From Phoronis australis (Eukaryota > Phoronida > Phoronidae), in NCBI GenBank assembly GCA_002633005.1, contig NMRA01000551.1, positions 140,809 through 204,808 on the forward strand: a stretch of DNA of 64,000 bases. The letters run 5' to 3'. Positions 12,323 to 25,200 of this stretch are shown piece by piece. A model generated the notes under the pieces. That model did no database searches. It was given only the letters and a program-made list of their open reading frames with translations, and was not told the origin of the DNA. A program made the translations under genes and the position numbers. How positions within the stretch are numbered: the stretch's first letter is position 1; every line of letters begins with the position of its first letter.

Positions 12323-13148
12323 AACTAATTACAATTTCACACGTCAAGCAAATGTAACTCTCATATTTGTATCATATTAATCTAATAATACCCAGAGTAT
12401 TTGTAATTATAATTTGTTCTCTACATTTAATACACAAACTTTTGTAATACCCATTTACTTGGCAGACCTTGCATGTGAATAGGGGTTACACAGTAACACG
12501 TGATTGATGATATACACAATGAGATGATCAACACAAATCCTACAAAAATACAATATTAATGATGAAATTTCCAAGAAAGTGACGCTCTACCACATGGGTG
12601 GTCACATGAAACTGGAGGTAACATGTCACCTGGGACCTATGACCCTTTTCTCGTGTGCGCGAGCAGCCAGCTGCTACGTGAGACATATAGCCCTTTGTCA
12701 AATAAGAACAATGGTCCCTGGTCACGCGGACCAATGTCCTTTTGTAATGTCCAACAGCGACATGTCACATGGAATTCAAGGTGACTTGTGACTTATAACA
12801 AGGGTCCAATAGTGACTTGTTTGTTACATGACACAGACGGTCACAAATAAACAATCAAGACTTGGCACATACAGATGATGAAGACGTATCGTGTGAACTG
12901 ATTACAACTGAATTGACAGTGACTTCGATGGAACCAATGATGACCCATGGTGACTTGTCAGACAGTATCGATTCCATATTGTGTTAAGACTGTACTCATT
13001 TACTTCAACCTTGACCATGGTTAAGCATAACCAAATGAGAAGTCGAAGTCAAAGAAATCGCCAGCTACAAGTGATCCCGCCAGTATCCAAATGCAGTTTC
13101 ATTCACACATTATTATGTAGGATGACCCTGATCACGCGGAGACAACAG

Positions 13149-13215
13149 TTAGTGCTTCTCTGGCTCTGTAGGTGGCGGTATGTACAGAGGCGTTACACCC
13201 TCCGGCTTGTGCTTA
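13149..13215 (-). CDS. POMGNT1: POMGNT1 exon 19 (C-terminus and stop)
   Basis: 67 bp. [21 protein letters not shown], stop [12 protein letters not shown] matches the proline-rich end of vertebrate POMGNT1. Acceptor TTGTTTCCAG. The tail ends earlier than in human. Confidence 0.93.
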
Positions 13216-16200
13216 CTGGAAACAATAGAGCGCATATTTATAATGATACATATAAAATGCGAAGATGTCAAATCACACAACTTATCAAGGTTATAAATAC
13301 CTGTAGTCACACAACAGCAAGACAAATAGTTACATTAGGAATCACAGAGGTGGTAAATACAAGATGAACAGTGTACCAACAAATTAGTCCAGAGACCATT
13401 ACCAGAGATGTTTATATCTTGGTGATAACAGTAGGAATCCCAAATAAGGCAACCAGTAATTACACGCTAAAACATGTTTAAAACGTTAAAGACCCACACA
13501 ACGATAAATTACCAAGTACATTCTAGAACAAACTGAGTTTGCAATCGCGGAAGTTGCCACAAAAGCAACCAGTGAGCTGTATTTGGAACACCCGATTCAC
13601 ATTAGTAAAAAACTCTGAACTGCACCATGGGCAAAACCATTATTTCTGAAGATGTAATACTGTGCAAGGCAACACGTAAGGTGTAAGTATACACGATTGT
13701 CCAAAAGGTGGCGACACGTGAGCCAGCCGACATGAGACTATACTACTCACGCATAGGGGGATGCAGGAACTCCAACTATGATAAACTGGTTTTTCTTGAG
13801 AAACATTCTCCACATACTTTTATGAAAGCCTCTGATGTCCAAATCCCATATATGTAAGCACTGAAAAGAAGATAAACTTGTGAGGAACAATGACACAAAC
13901 TGGCATCAGAAATACTAAGTAACAATACACATAGAGACAAAGCAGCAATATTACATCGAGTAACACAATATAATTGAACAAGAGCATCACTGGGGTGTTG
14001 AATACACCCACAGTGCATCTCATACAATATGTTTCTACGGGCCACTAGGAGGTACTACAGTAGTCGAATCAGCCCAAAAATCAAATGGTGCCAGCGCATT
14101 GTCATCATATACCTTCGAATAAAGTTTCAGTGAAATCTGTTGATCAGTTTTCTAGATATACTCCAGAGATGCTCTCCTCCAAACACAACTTGTATAGAAC
14201 AAAATGGTGCCAGCATATGGTCATCATGTACCACTATGTAATGTTTCATTGAAATCCGTCAATCGGTTCTGTAGATACCATCAAGAAACACACCTCTCCC
14301 AAATATCCCTTGAACAGCTCTTTGTCATCATGCTGCAGTGCACAAATCCACCCCAAAAACGAAAGGTCCGGCGCTTCAATATCACGTCTTTGTGAAGTGT
14401 CATAGACATCCGTCAATCGTTTTTTTAGATATCATCCAGAATTGCTATTCCAACAAACAACACATGAAAACCCCTTGAGAACAAAATGGCCACAAGGAGG
14501 TGCTGCAGTAGTCAAAATCTGACCCAAAATTTAATGGTGATGGCACATTGACATCACATGCAACAGTGTTGATGTTTCATTAAAATACATTAGTCTGTTC
14601 AAAGCATGTCATTCACATATGATCATCCTCAACATAGCCACTAGGATGTGCTGCAGTGGTTGAATCCATTCGAAAATCAAATTCTGTAGGCACATTGTAA
14701 TAGTATACCTCCGTGTTATGTTTTATCGAAATGTGTCAGTCAATTCTTTAGACATCATCCGGATACGCTCTTCCCCAAAACAACATTAAAAAACCCTTGT
14801 CAACAACAAGGAGGTGCTGCCATAGTCAAATCCACCCAAAAATTTAATGGCACCACTGCACTGCCGTCACAAAACTGTGTCAACTGTCATATTAATCCTT
14901 CCCTCAGTTCTCTACGCTCCCACACAAAATGGCCAATAGGAGGTGCTGCAGTTGTTGAACCTGCTTAAATCATATGGTGCTGGTGCAATTTCATATTATA
15001 CCTTCGTGTTAAGTTTCAATGAAATCCGTTAGTCGGCTCTTTAGATATCATCCAGAAACACTCTTTACTCAAACAACACTTCAAAAGGCCTGTGTCAAAA
15101 ACTAACTGGGCACTAGATGCAGCAGTGGTTGAATCTGCCTGAAAATTTGATGGTGCCAGCACACTGAGATCACATACCTTTGTGTCGATTTCATTGAAAA
15201 GTGCTGTTCTCTAGATATCGTCCAGAAACACTGTTCCCAAAAATATTGAAAAAATCGTGCCTCCCTGACACCAGAAGGCAGGGCGGATTGAAAAATGACA
15301 CGTACCAGTCTAGTGATGCCCTACACCCTTGAGCTAAATTTCGAGATATCGAGTGGATACCCAGTCAACAGGACAACCGAACAACTAGATGCCCGGAAAA
15401 AGTGTCAACAACATGCGACAACATGGGCACATAAAAAAATACTTTCAGTCAGGTTAAGTACAGTTCACACAAATGCGCTACGACTTTCTGAAGGCATTTG
15501 TAACAACAAAACTTGTTCACAAGCAGCACAGCCGTAATGCTGTAATTTCCTCAAGTCTAGAGGTAGCATCTTATAACTTCACCCAAACACTTGGTATTCA
15601 CCATTCGTTATCACAGACTCTGTGTAAAAATCACAATGTTGTCATACTCAATGGACCCAAACCATCTCACAGACTTTTCGGCACCTCTAGGTGTTAATAC
15701 TCCAAACTATACACAANAAGCACTGAAAAGAAGATAAACTTGTGAGGAACAATGACACAAACTGGCATCAGAAATACTAAGTAACAATACAAATAGAGAC
15801 AAAGCAGCAATATTACATCGAGTAACACAATTTTTAACAATATAATTGAACAAGAGCATCACTGCGGTGTTGAATACACCCACAGTGCATCTCATACAAT
15901 ATGTTTCTACGGGCCACTAGGAGGTACTGCAGTAGTCGAATCAGCCCGAAAATCAAATGGTGCCAGCGCATTGTCATCATATACCTTCGAATAAAGTTTC
16001 AGTGAAATCCGTTGATCAGTTTTCTAGATATACTCCGGAGATGCTCTCCTCCAAACACAACTTGAAAAGCCCCTTGTATAGAACAAAATGGTGCCAGCAT
16101 ATGGTCATCATGTACCACTATGTAATGTTTCATTGAAATCCGTCAATCGGTTCTGTAGATACCATCAAGAAACACACCTCTCCCAAATATCCCTTTAACA

Positions 16201-19200
16201 GCTCTTTGTCATCATGCTGCAATGCACAAATCCACCCCAAAAACGAAAGGTCCGGCGCTTCAATATCGCGTCTTTGTGAAGTGTCATAGACATCCGTCAA
16301 TCGTTTTTTTAGATATCATCCAGAATTGCTATTCCAACAAACAACACATGAAAACCCCTTGAGAACAAAATGGCACAAGGAGGTGCTGCAGTAGTCAAAA
16401 TGTGACCCAAAATTTAATGGTGATGGCATATTGACATCACATGCAACAGTGTTGATGTTTCATTAAAATACATTAGTCTGTTCAAAACATGTCATTCACA
16501 TATGATCATCCTCAACATAGCCACTAGGAGGTGCTGCAGTGGTTGAATCCATTCGAAAATCAAATTGTGTAGGCACATTGTAATAGTATACCTCCGTGTT
16601 ATGTTTTATCGAAATGTGTCAGTCAATTCTTTAGACATCATCCGGATACGCTCCTCCCCAAAACAACATTAAAAAACCCTTGTCAACAACAAGGAGGTGC
16701 TGCCATAGTCAAATCCACCCAAAAATTTAATGGCACCACTGCACTGCCGTCACAAAACTGTGTCAACTGTCATATTAATCCTTCCCTCAGTTCTCTACGC
16801 TCCCACACAAAATGGCCAATAGGAGGTGCTGCAGTTGTTGAACCTGCTTAAATCATATGGTGCTGGTGCAATTTCATATTATACCTTCGTGTCAAGTTTC
16901 AATGAAATCCGTTAGTCGGCTCTTTAGATATCATCCAGAAACACTCTTTACTCAAACAACACTTCAAAAGGCCTGTGTCAAAAACTAACTGGGCACTAGA
17001 TGCAGCAGTGGTTGAATCTGCCTGAAAATTTGATGGTGCCAGCACACTGAGATCACATACCTTTGTGTCGATTTCATTGAAAAGTGCTGTTCTCTAGATA
17101 TTGTCCAGAAACACTGTTCCCAAAAATATTGAAAAAATCGTGCCTCCCTGACACCAGAAGGCAGGGCGGATTGAAAAATGACACGTACCAGTCTAGTGAT
17201 GCCCTACACCCTTGAGCTAAATTTCAAGATATCGAGTGGATACCCAGTCAACAGGACAACCGAACAACTAGATGCCCGGAAAAAGTGTCAACAACATGCG
17301 ACAACATGGGCACATAAAAAAATACTTTCAGTCAGGTTAAGTACAGTTCACACAAATGCGCTACGACTTTCTGAAGGCATTTGTAACAACAAAACTTGTT
17401 CACAAGCAGCACAGCCGTAATGCTGTAATTTCCTCAAGTCTAGAGGTAGCATCTTATAACTTCACCCAAACACTTGGTATTCACCATTCGTTATCACAGA
17501 CTCTGTGTAAAAATCACAATGTTGTCATACTCAATGGACCCAAACCATCTCACAGACTTTTCGGCACCTCTAGGTGTTAATACTCCAAACTATACACAAA
17601 ACCTATACACCACACACTAAGGAGCAGCAAGCACCTGTGAGTTACATAGTAAGAGGCACAAGAAAAACGAGAGGTCTGTACCAGGGCATACATTTGGGAG
17701 TCACATGGCACCCTCATTCAACACAAGCTCCACAACAGTGCTGAGTCGCATTCTGTCTGTACTCCTAAAAATACACCGTAACATACTGAGGAACTTTTCG
17801 TCATTGGTATTCCTCAGTGAGCATCCAGTCTTGTCTTTGAGTGTAATACTCATTTTAAAAGCCCAAATAGGTAGAGACTCACCTTAGCTATTTGTTTATA
17901 TGTCGTGTAGTCAGATGGGTGATCCATTCTTATGTATAACACATAAACTTTGTCCTGAAAAGAAAAACATGGTTCAGTAAACCAAACTTTAAAAACACAA
18001 TTTATTTTTAATTTGAGAATGAAATGCAGGCAAGCTTTTCAGAAATCGTACATCGAACTGAATAATGTATGATCTTAACAAGTATTTTTAATCAGATGTT
18101 TTAATAGGAAAACATCCCATGCGGATTGTATCAATACAATGTTAATGAAAAATGATAGACTGAAAAACTGCTCGAACAATGATGAAATAAGAATACAAAA
18201 ACATAACAGGATTATACAAAACATACCTATAGGAGCCCCATTTAGTACTAATCTATAGGTAGTTACCCAATTAAGCATAGGACGTAGCCGCAAAATGAGA
18301 GTGCCTGTGAACGCCATATGTCAATCACAAACAACTGACAATAGACTGCTGGTTAATTGTGACATCTGTCATCATTGTCTCACTGTAGATTAATGAGAAC
18401 ATTAACTGTTACTTACATACAAAGGAAGGTGACAATATGGATGACATTAAAACATGGTATACGGGTTCATACCATTTATCATTAACACTTAGGCACATGA
18501 CTCACCACTGTGTCAGGCATGAAAGTGCTGTTACAAGGAGATATGGTATGGTCTAAAACGGAGGCTTTAGTTATGAGATCGTTCATCAACACTTCATAGT
18601 TGTCTTGCGTCATACTGCAATATATTTTGAACAAACCAATCAAAAAACAAAACCACTTCACCGTAAATCAACCTACAATCCAAGTGCACCACTAATTTGC
18701 AGAAAAACAATTTTGGTGATTCGGTTTCAGCAGAAACGCCCAATTAAATTCAACAGTACTCATCCCCTTAAACGAGTGTCCGAGGATGGGACTTATGAAG
18801 ACATTGAGTATTTGGACAAGAAATTTCCACTTGAGCATACTTAGTGGCAAAGATGACTGTTTCAAATCCAGTGAAGCATGCTGTGTTGTACACGGTCACA
18901 CCACTACAACTAGACACATCCAGTGACTTCCTAAAACAGCTTAGACATGGTGTTGTAGTAATTTCAGAAGTTAAAACCCACTGTGGACAAACACAAGTCT
19001 TTTCATTCCAGATGCTGAGGCTTGTGTTAAAAATGACTTACATGGTGAGTTATGTATGTAATGTGCTTGTGATGTGACTTATATGGTGAGTTATGTATGT
19101 AATTTGCTTGTGATGTGACTTACACAGTGATAGAGTTATGTAATGTGCCTGTGATGTGAAAACTACATTAACTTATTTACCACACAACTGCTTGCTCGCA

Positions 19201-22200
19201 TTATAAAAATTTGTTATGAACTATTATGAGAGTCAAAACCCACTTACTTGTCCAAGTGTTTCAACTTGACATCGGGAATGGTATTGATGGTTTTCTTCTT
19301 GAAGTAAATCTCGTGAAAGTATGGGTTCATGTTCAACCCCTTGATGCCGAAGTGAAACGTGCGAGATATGTCGGGTATGATACATTCCCGGCCCTTACGT
19401 ATCCCTGGCATTCTCATCCACATGTCCCAGTCATAATGCTACAACAATAGCACGGTTAGTCGAATTTTTGTCAACACAAATGCGAATAGAATGCTCGAAC
19501 ACAGTCACATAAAGTGAGAGAGTGTCTTGATAAATCCAAGATACCTTTGGAATGCTTTCTTTCACACACAGTCCTAAACAGTTGTGGCTTCTGCAGGGGT
19601 AATTTTAGAAAACGTCCTGTGTCATTGGCACAAAAATAATTTCAATGAAGCACTATGATTGCTCAACTGGCATGACAGGCCCATCAAAGTGGAAGCAAAA
19701 AATATCACAGCCCATAGGTCCTCCAAATTGGCCCATAGACTTGAGGCAGAGAGGATCAATTCACCCATACCCTCATATGTCAATAATGATCCCTGCTTCT
19801 TTAGATGCACAAATCAAACCAAACAAGATCACCCAAGGCCACGTAAAATCACGCAAGTGAAAGGGAATTGTTTCGCGAGTGTGCTTAGGACCTTGCTACG
19901 CCACCTTAACAAAATGGCAGCCACTGAGAAGTGATTGGTCAGTGAGATAGTACTGTTGCATTATGGGATAGAAGTCACTGTTTGTGTTCCATAACTGGAG
20001 ATTTCTTGCCATTTACCCTTAAATAATTGATCTCAACTTGTTCCTTACACAGATTAGAGATGATTTCTGAACTGGAGATGAACTGGCAGCATGGTATTGG
20101 TGGAGACCAGGACCAGTAAGTTAGCGTGTTGTGGTGGATTGTTTTATGCAGCCAATATGGTCTCATTACCAAACAGTCAGTTGTTTTTCTAACACCAAAC
20201 TCAATTCTCATCCAAGTAAGGAGAAAGTTAGGAGACTACGGAAACAATTCTTAAATTTGGGACAAAAAATTGCTAGAAATGTCACGTTTCTATTTTTCAG
20301 CGGCTTACCACATTGTTGCTAATGCTTAAAATTTTACCAAATGTTGTTTGGTATTAGCTACGCCATGCAAACTTAAGCTCAAAGCAAAGTGAATTTCCCA
20401 GAAAAGTTAATATTTTTGTTGAGAAATTTGAAAAATGAAATTTCAACTATTAATAAAAACAACTTTGTTTTAAGTAGACTTGACATGTTTCGGTGTTATT
20501 TATTCAAACACTATCACCAGATGAGAGAATATAGTGGCCACCTAGCTAGGCCCAGCTAGGTGGCCACTATATTCTTTATTTATTTAGTTATTTATTTATT
20601 TATTATTGTGATATTTAAAAATGAGGGTGGCCTCTTCAGTGATAGCACTGCTTTCCAAGAGGGCCCTCGACAAGAAAAACAGTAATATAATACAATGAAG
20701 TAATAAAACAACATTGAAATATACGTAACAAAGATACATTTAAAACAAGTTGAGAATTAAGACAATAACTAAATGACAAATAATGGTAAAAATTTAACTA
20801 AGACAGATGAAATAAATTAAGAGATGATTCTAGACAGTGAGAGTATTTACGACAATGAAAAAATGACATGATTAAGACAGGCAGGGTATAAAAAGTCGTC
20901 TGACGATGGTGTTTGAATAAATAACACCGAAACATGTCAAGTCGATTTAAAACCGTGGTTGTTTTTATTAATATATGCTGTTACTTGCTATCATGGAGAA
21001 ATTTCAACTGTTTGCTATATGGTGACCCAAACTGAAGAATTTTTACCAGTGGCAAGTGGTCTAAACCCAATGTATCTTTGACAGAAGGATGGTTTAGAGC
21101 AGCCTGAAGTCTTGCAATCCAACTAATAACATTTCAAAGACTGTTGAGTATAATTAGTGAATGCTTCCAATAGCTATACCTTATCTGGCGATGGCCACTG
21201 CGGTTCCAACTCATCTTTATAGAGAGAGCGCTTCAACAACCATCCAAGACCAGGCATAGTCTCCACTCTGTACAACAGGGCCGGGTCATGTGATGAGTGT
21301 TCATAACCCTGTAACACACGATTGGAATGATGTATATACTGGAAATTGCAAAAGTCAACTTTTGTATTCATAACTTAGTCGTGCTTTTTATAGGAAGACC
21401 ATGCGTTATTAGTGAATAGACATATTTGCATACACAGCAGTTAGAATGTTACATTCAAACGTCCCTCTTTATCTTTCAACATGCAGGACCATCTTGACAC
21501 AGCATGTCCCCTTGTCCTTTTCATCAAAATCAAGTTCACAAATTAAACTTTGCTACTCACAGAGGTTTTAGACACAAAAACTTTCTCTCATTGCTTAGTG
21601 TCTCTTCCAAACACAACCTAAAAGGATCAGATACAAACAGATATTGTTTTCAATACTCCCAGTAACCAAGGGCCAAATTCAAGCTGGGTAACACTAGCAG
21701 TTAGTAAGACATGAAGCAACAGAACATACCTGATCATTCCAGGCAGACACGCAGTACAAACTCGGGTCTCGGTCCAACAGAGGGAGGGTTTGAGTGAAGT
21801 ATCTGCAAGTCAACAGGACAATGAGGTCAAGTAGTCGGGATGGATAATAATTGTTAGGTCTATTGGATGGAAGAAAAAGCTCTCTCACAAGCAATATAGA
21901 GGGATGAAACTACTGCATGGAATCAGCTTTGCAGACATAACTTAACTGAAGACATGGCATGAAAACTAACCAATCATGTGCAAGACTTAGAACAACTTTC
22001 AGATTGCAAGTGGATCGAGTAGTTTGATGGTCTTAAGCCCTGGTCGTCCCTACACCATGTCACAGGCCCAGGTTGTCCCTACAACATGTCTCAGGACCAG
22101 GTTCTCCCTACAACATGTCTCAGGACCAGGTTGTCCCTACTCCATGTCTCAAGCCCAGGTTGTCCCTACACCATGTCTCAGGACCAGGTTCTCCCTACTC

Positions 22201-25200
22201 CATGTCTCAGGCCCAGGTTGTCCCAACAGTATACCATGTTGCAGGCCCAGGTTGTACCCGACTGAAGTAAACTAATGACCTTGAAATATAATAATGGTAA
22301 AATATCACCAATTTCAGACAAAAATAAAGCTCATTTCTCAACACTGTTGTGAATCCATGTAACTTTTCCATCATCTGGCGGCATTTGAACTTGACACCGG
22401 TATACCATCAGTTTGGTGCTACAAGTCTCTTATGAAATGTTACAAAAAACATTTTCTTGCTCGCCATATTGTGTTCTAAATTGGTGGAATTTTATAACAG
22501 AAGAGCTGTAACAGGCAACCGTACGATAGTTAATGGGATAAATCGTGCAGACTTTCAGAGACAGCTGCTCATATTATTGTTGCGTGCAAAATATTTGCCA
22601 CGAAATTCTCTGATCCTAAGCAAATAAACTACAAGTAAAACAACTAACTCACAATTGCTGTATGATTCACATGCACAGAGCGGCTATCTTATATTCTTCA
22701 GTGCAAAATTAAATCCTGCCATTTAATACTGATTTACACCTGCCATCCATCACAAAAATTACCTTTATGAAATTGGTCTCAAATTGTTCCTTAAACAAAA
22801 TAGGAGTGGTTTCTTGGCTTGGAAATGGACTGGTAATTTGTTGAGACAAGGTTTTTTAAGTTGGCCTTTCACGCACGGCATGTCATTTCCATCACAGTAC
22901 ATGAACAGTTGGTTCTTCTCTTTTGAGGAAGGATCAAGTCAACCAATTTTATAGCGGTAGGAATGTGGATTTATTGCCACCTCAAAATTCATCAGAAGTA
23001 CCAATAAACCATTTGACAATGAACAATGCAAGGCTGCCTCGTGACTGAAAAATGGTTGATTCATTATTCAGGAAAAAATTCAAAGGGAATTTTTCATACG
23101 GCGTGTGCGAATTATTGCTCTTAAGATTATAACATTTCCCTGCTATGAAAAAATGCAGTCGTTTTGCTCAAGTATTCCTCCCACATTACTGCAGTCCTGA
23201 AGTACTCCCGAACACAGATAGATGGCAGCATGTGCTATCTGTCTCACGAGACCAATTCCTATTGATACGCAAAAGTCTCATCGATTAATTCAATATTGAT
23301 CCCAGTTAGACACAACCTACATATTCAGGTATGACAACGTTGATGCTGAGCCTTATTTCCTTATTATACTTACGTAAAGAAGTCTGGGGCTACATCTATA
23401 TCCTCTTCAAGGATTATGGCATACTTTGCATTCTGGAAAATGGGAATCACAAAACAGATACAGACAAACTATAAACCGGACACTGGAAACAAAAACAAAC
23501 AGTGGAAGTGAATCAATTTTAAATGCAGTCTAAAGATCAGATGTCAAAGTTGTTTGATATCAGTACAGAGATCTGCATAACTCGTGAACAAGTGAATATA
23601 TTCTCGTCACTTTTGGTCCGGCTTTTGGCTGAAGAATTGATGACAAACTGGAGTGAAGCTAACGGATGAATTCAAGAGCAGAACTTACAGGAAACATGTT
23701 GAATGTGCCAGTCAGACTGGCCTTGTAGTGTTGACATATTCTGCCGTTCTTGGTTCCCAGGGGCGTGTGTTGAACACTCTTCAGTCCAAACAGTTTGGCC
23801 ACTTCCACTGGGCCCTGGAAATGCACACGAAAAACTGTAATATGGTCACTGAATGAAAGCATAGCACATGTTACAGAAATAGTGGCATTAAGTATACCCA
23901 TAGAATATAGACATCAGATTTGCAACTCCGACATTTTATTGTGTACTATTCTAGAGGAAGCGCCACTCTCCTCAATTATCTACTTCAGTTTCCAGTTAGT
24001 GTATTGTGACAACACAACAGTCGACTATGATTAGCAGATGACGTACTTGCCGGAAATAAAACTTGCCAATTTGGCCAGGTGAAAGTATACGGAGTTGGCA
24101 GTCCATGTACTATAGTCTATGGTATACCATACAATCAGACAAAAAAGCGATGCAAGTGTGGAGTGGGAAATTACTTTCATCAATGGTCATATGTTATGAC
24201 AAAACCAGGTGTGGTAACCATAACATCATCATCAAACGCTGAAAGTCACTCGAATTAAGCTTTTTACCTCAACAGATTCAAATGTCCTGAGTCTTAGAGA
24301 GATAATAGCTAATCTACTAGTAATGGGGGATGACCAAGAGGGACTAATGACTCTTATCACCACTTGGCTGTACCAGGAGTTACATAGGGAGCATGTTTGA
24401 CTTCTTGAAAAGACCTTTTGACAAGAGTGCGTAACTAGACAAGAGGTGGTTTAAACAAAAGTGAAATTAAGCTCCTCGTCCTCTAGAGGCCACTAGTGTC
24501 CATTATCAAGTGACCAGTTGCATGTTTGTACTTGAAAGTCTCCGAAAAAAATAACAGGAGATGCATGCGTCATGACAATCTGCCAATCATATCACTCTAA
24601 TTCAGTTAACCAATCAGACAGACACAAACCTCGAAGTAGCCATCAATGAAGATGACAGTGTGCGATGGATCCACCCCTCTTACTTGTAGTAGTGTCCTCA
24701 GCATTCTGGGAATAAAAAGGAAAAAGATGACATGGCAGCACTATATCGACTGAGGGACAACGCCATCTAGCTATGTACAAAACTACGACTAGAGGTCTCG
24801 CTTAAAAAGCCGTACAAAGAGAGAAATGAATGCATGGCAAATCAGCCCACCAACTCTGTGTACACACATTAAGTTTATTAATGAATGCAAATGTGTACAC
24901 AATACTAGACAACTTTACCAGTCAACAACATATCCATCTCAAAACTGAACATAGTATGTTATTTGTATCAAACATTATTCCAAGAAACACACCTTTCACA
25001 TTAACACACAAGACAGGTTTACCTGAAGAGATAGTGAGGCCTGTTGCCAGCAATAATGGCCACAGGAATACTGTCTAGGTTACTGCCAGTAAGCTGGAAC
25101 AAACAAGGATCAGTTACAGAGGATTGTTTATTTAGCAATTCCATAATCTTCTGAATTCTTTGTATGACACTAAACTCCTCACAAGTTGGACACATTTTCC

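Larger units (their letters stand above)
7727..13148. other. Peroxidasin upstream region, repeats, and POMGNT1 3' flank
   Basis: No coding exon recognised. It contains two copies of a dispersed repeat (8430-8775, 9620-9985) and a 72-bp tandem duplication (12175-12322). Part of 10.15-13.15 kb is probably POMGNT1 3' UTR: the nearest clear minus-strand AATAAA I noticed is at 10152-10157, which would give a UTR near 3 kb. Isolated CTCF-like cores occur at about 9196 (GCGCCAGAGGGCGCG), 10065 and 10678. Confidence 0.4.
13856..17599. repeat. 1.9-kb direct duplication joined by one N (probable assembly artefact)
   Basis: Copy A is 13856-15716 and copy B 15718-17599, separated only by the N at 15717. 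They agree throughout except for scattered substitutions and small indels (about 11 and 12 bp extra in B). Copy A ends with the same 19 bases that occur inside B just before the unique sequence continues at 17600. This is what two unmerged, overlapping contig ends or haplotypes look like. A real recent tandem duplication is the alternative. All of it is in POMGNT1 intron 17 except the five exon bases at the start of each copy. Confidence 0.85.
20449..20973. mobile_element. Non-autonomous element with about 75-bp inverted ends and hammerhead-like cores
   Basis: The left end (20449-20523) and the reverse complement of the right end (about 20895-20973) share CTTGACATGTTTCGGTGTTA and TTTATTCAAACAC. 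The direct repeat GAAATTTCAACT lies on both sides (20437-20448 and 20998-21009), a possible target duplication. The interior is AT-rich and non-coding, with a 48-bp near-palindrome. The right end reads CTGACGA, a 6-bp stem, then GAAACATGTC, resembling a hammerhead ribozyme core. Penelope-like elements and related retroelements are known to carry such motifs in their terminal repeats, so I infer a Penelope-related non-autonomous element. No reverse transcriptase is present. Confidence 0.55.

Noticed and set aside
15295-15697. Identical ORF pairs at 15295/17178 and 15473/17356 as a duplicated gene
   Set aside because: They are the same non-coding sequence seen twice across the N-joined duplication, inside POMGNT1 intron 17, with no family resemblance.
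22024-22275. Proline/serine-rich ORFs
   Set aside because: Produced entirely by the 29-bp minisatellite.
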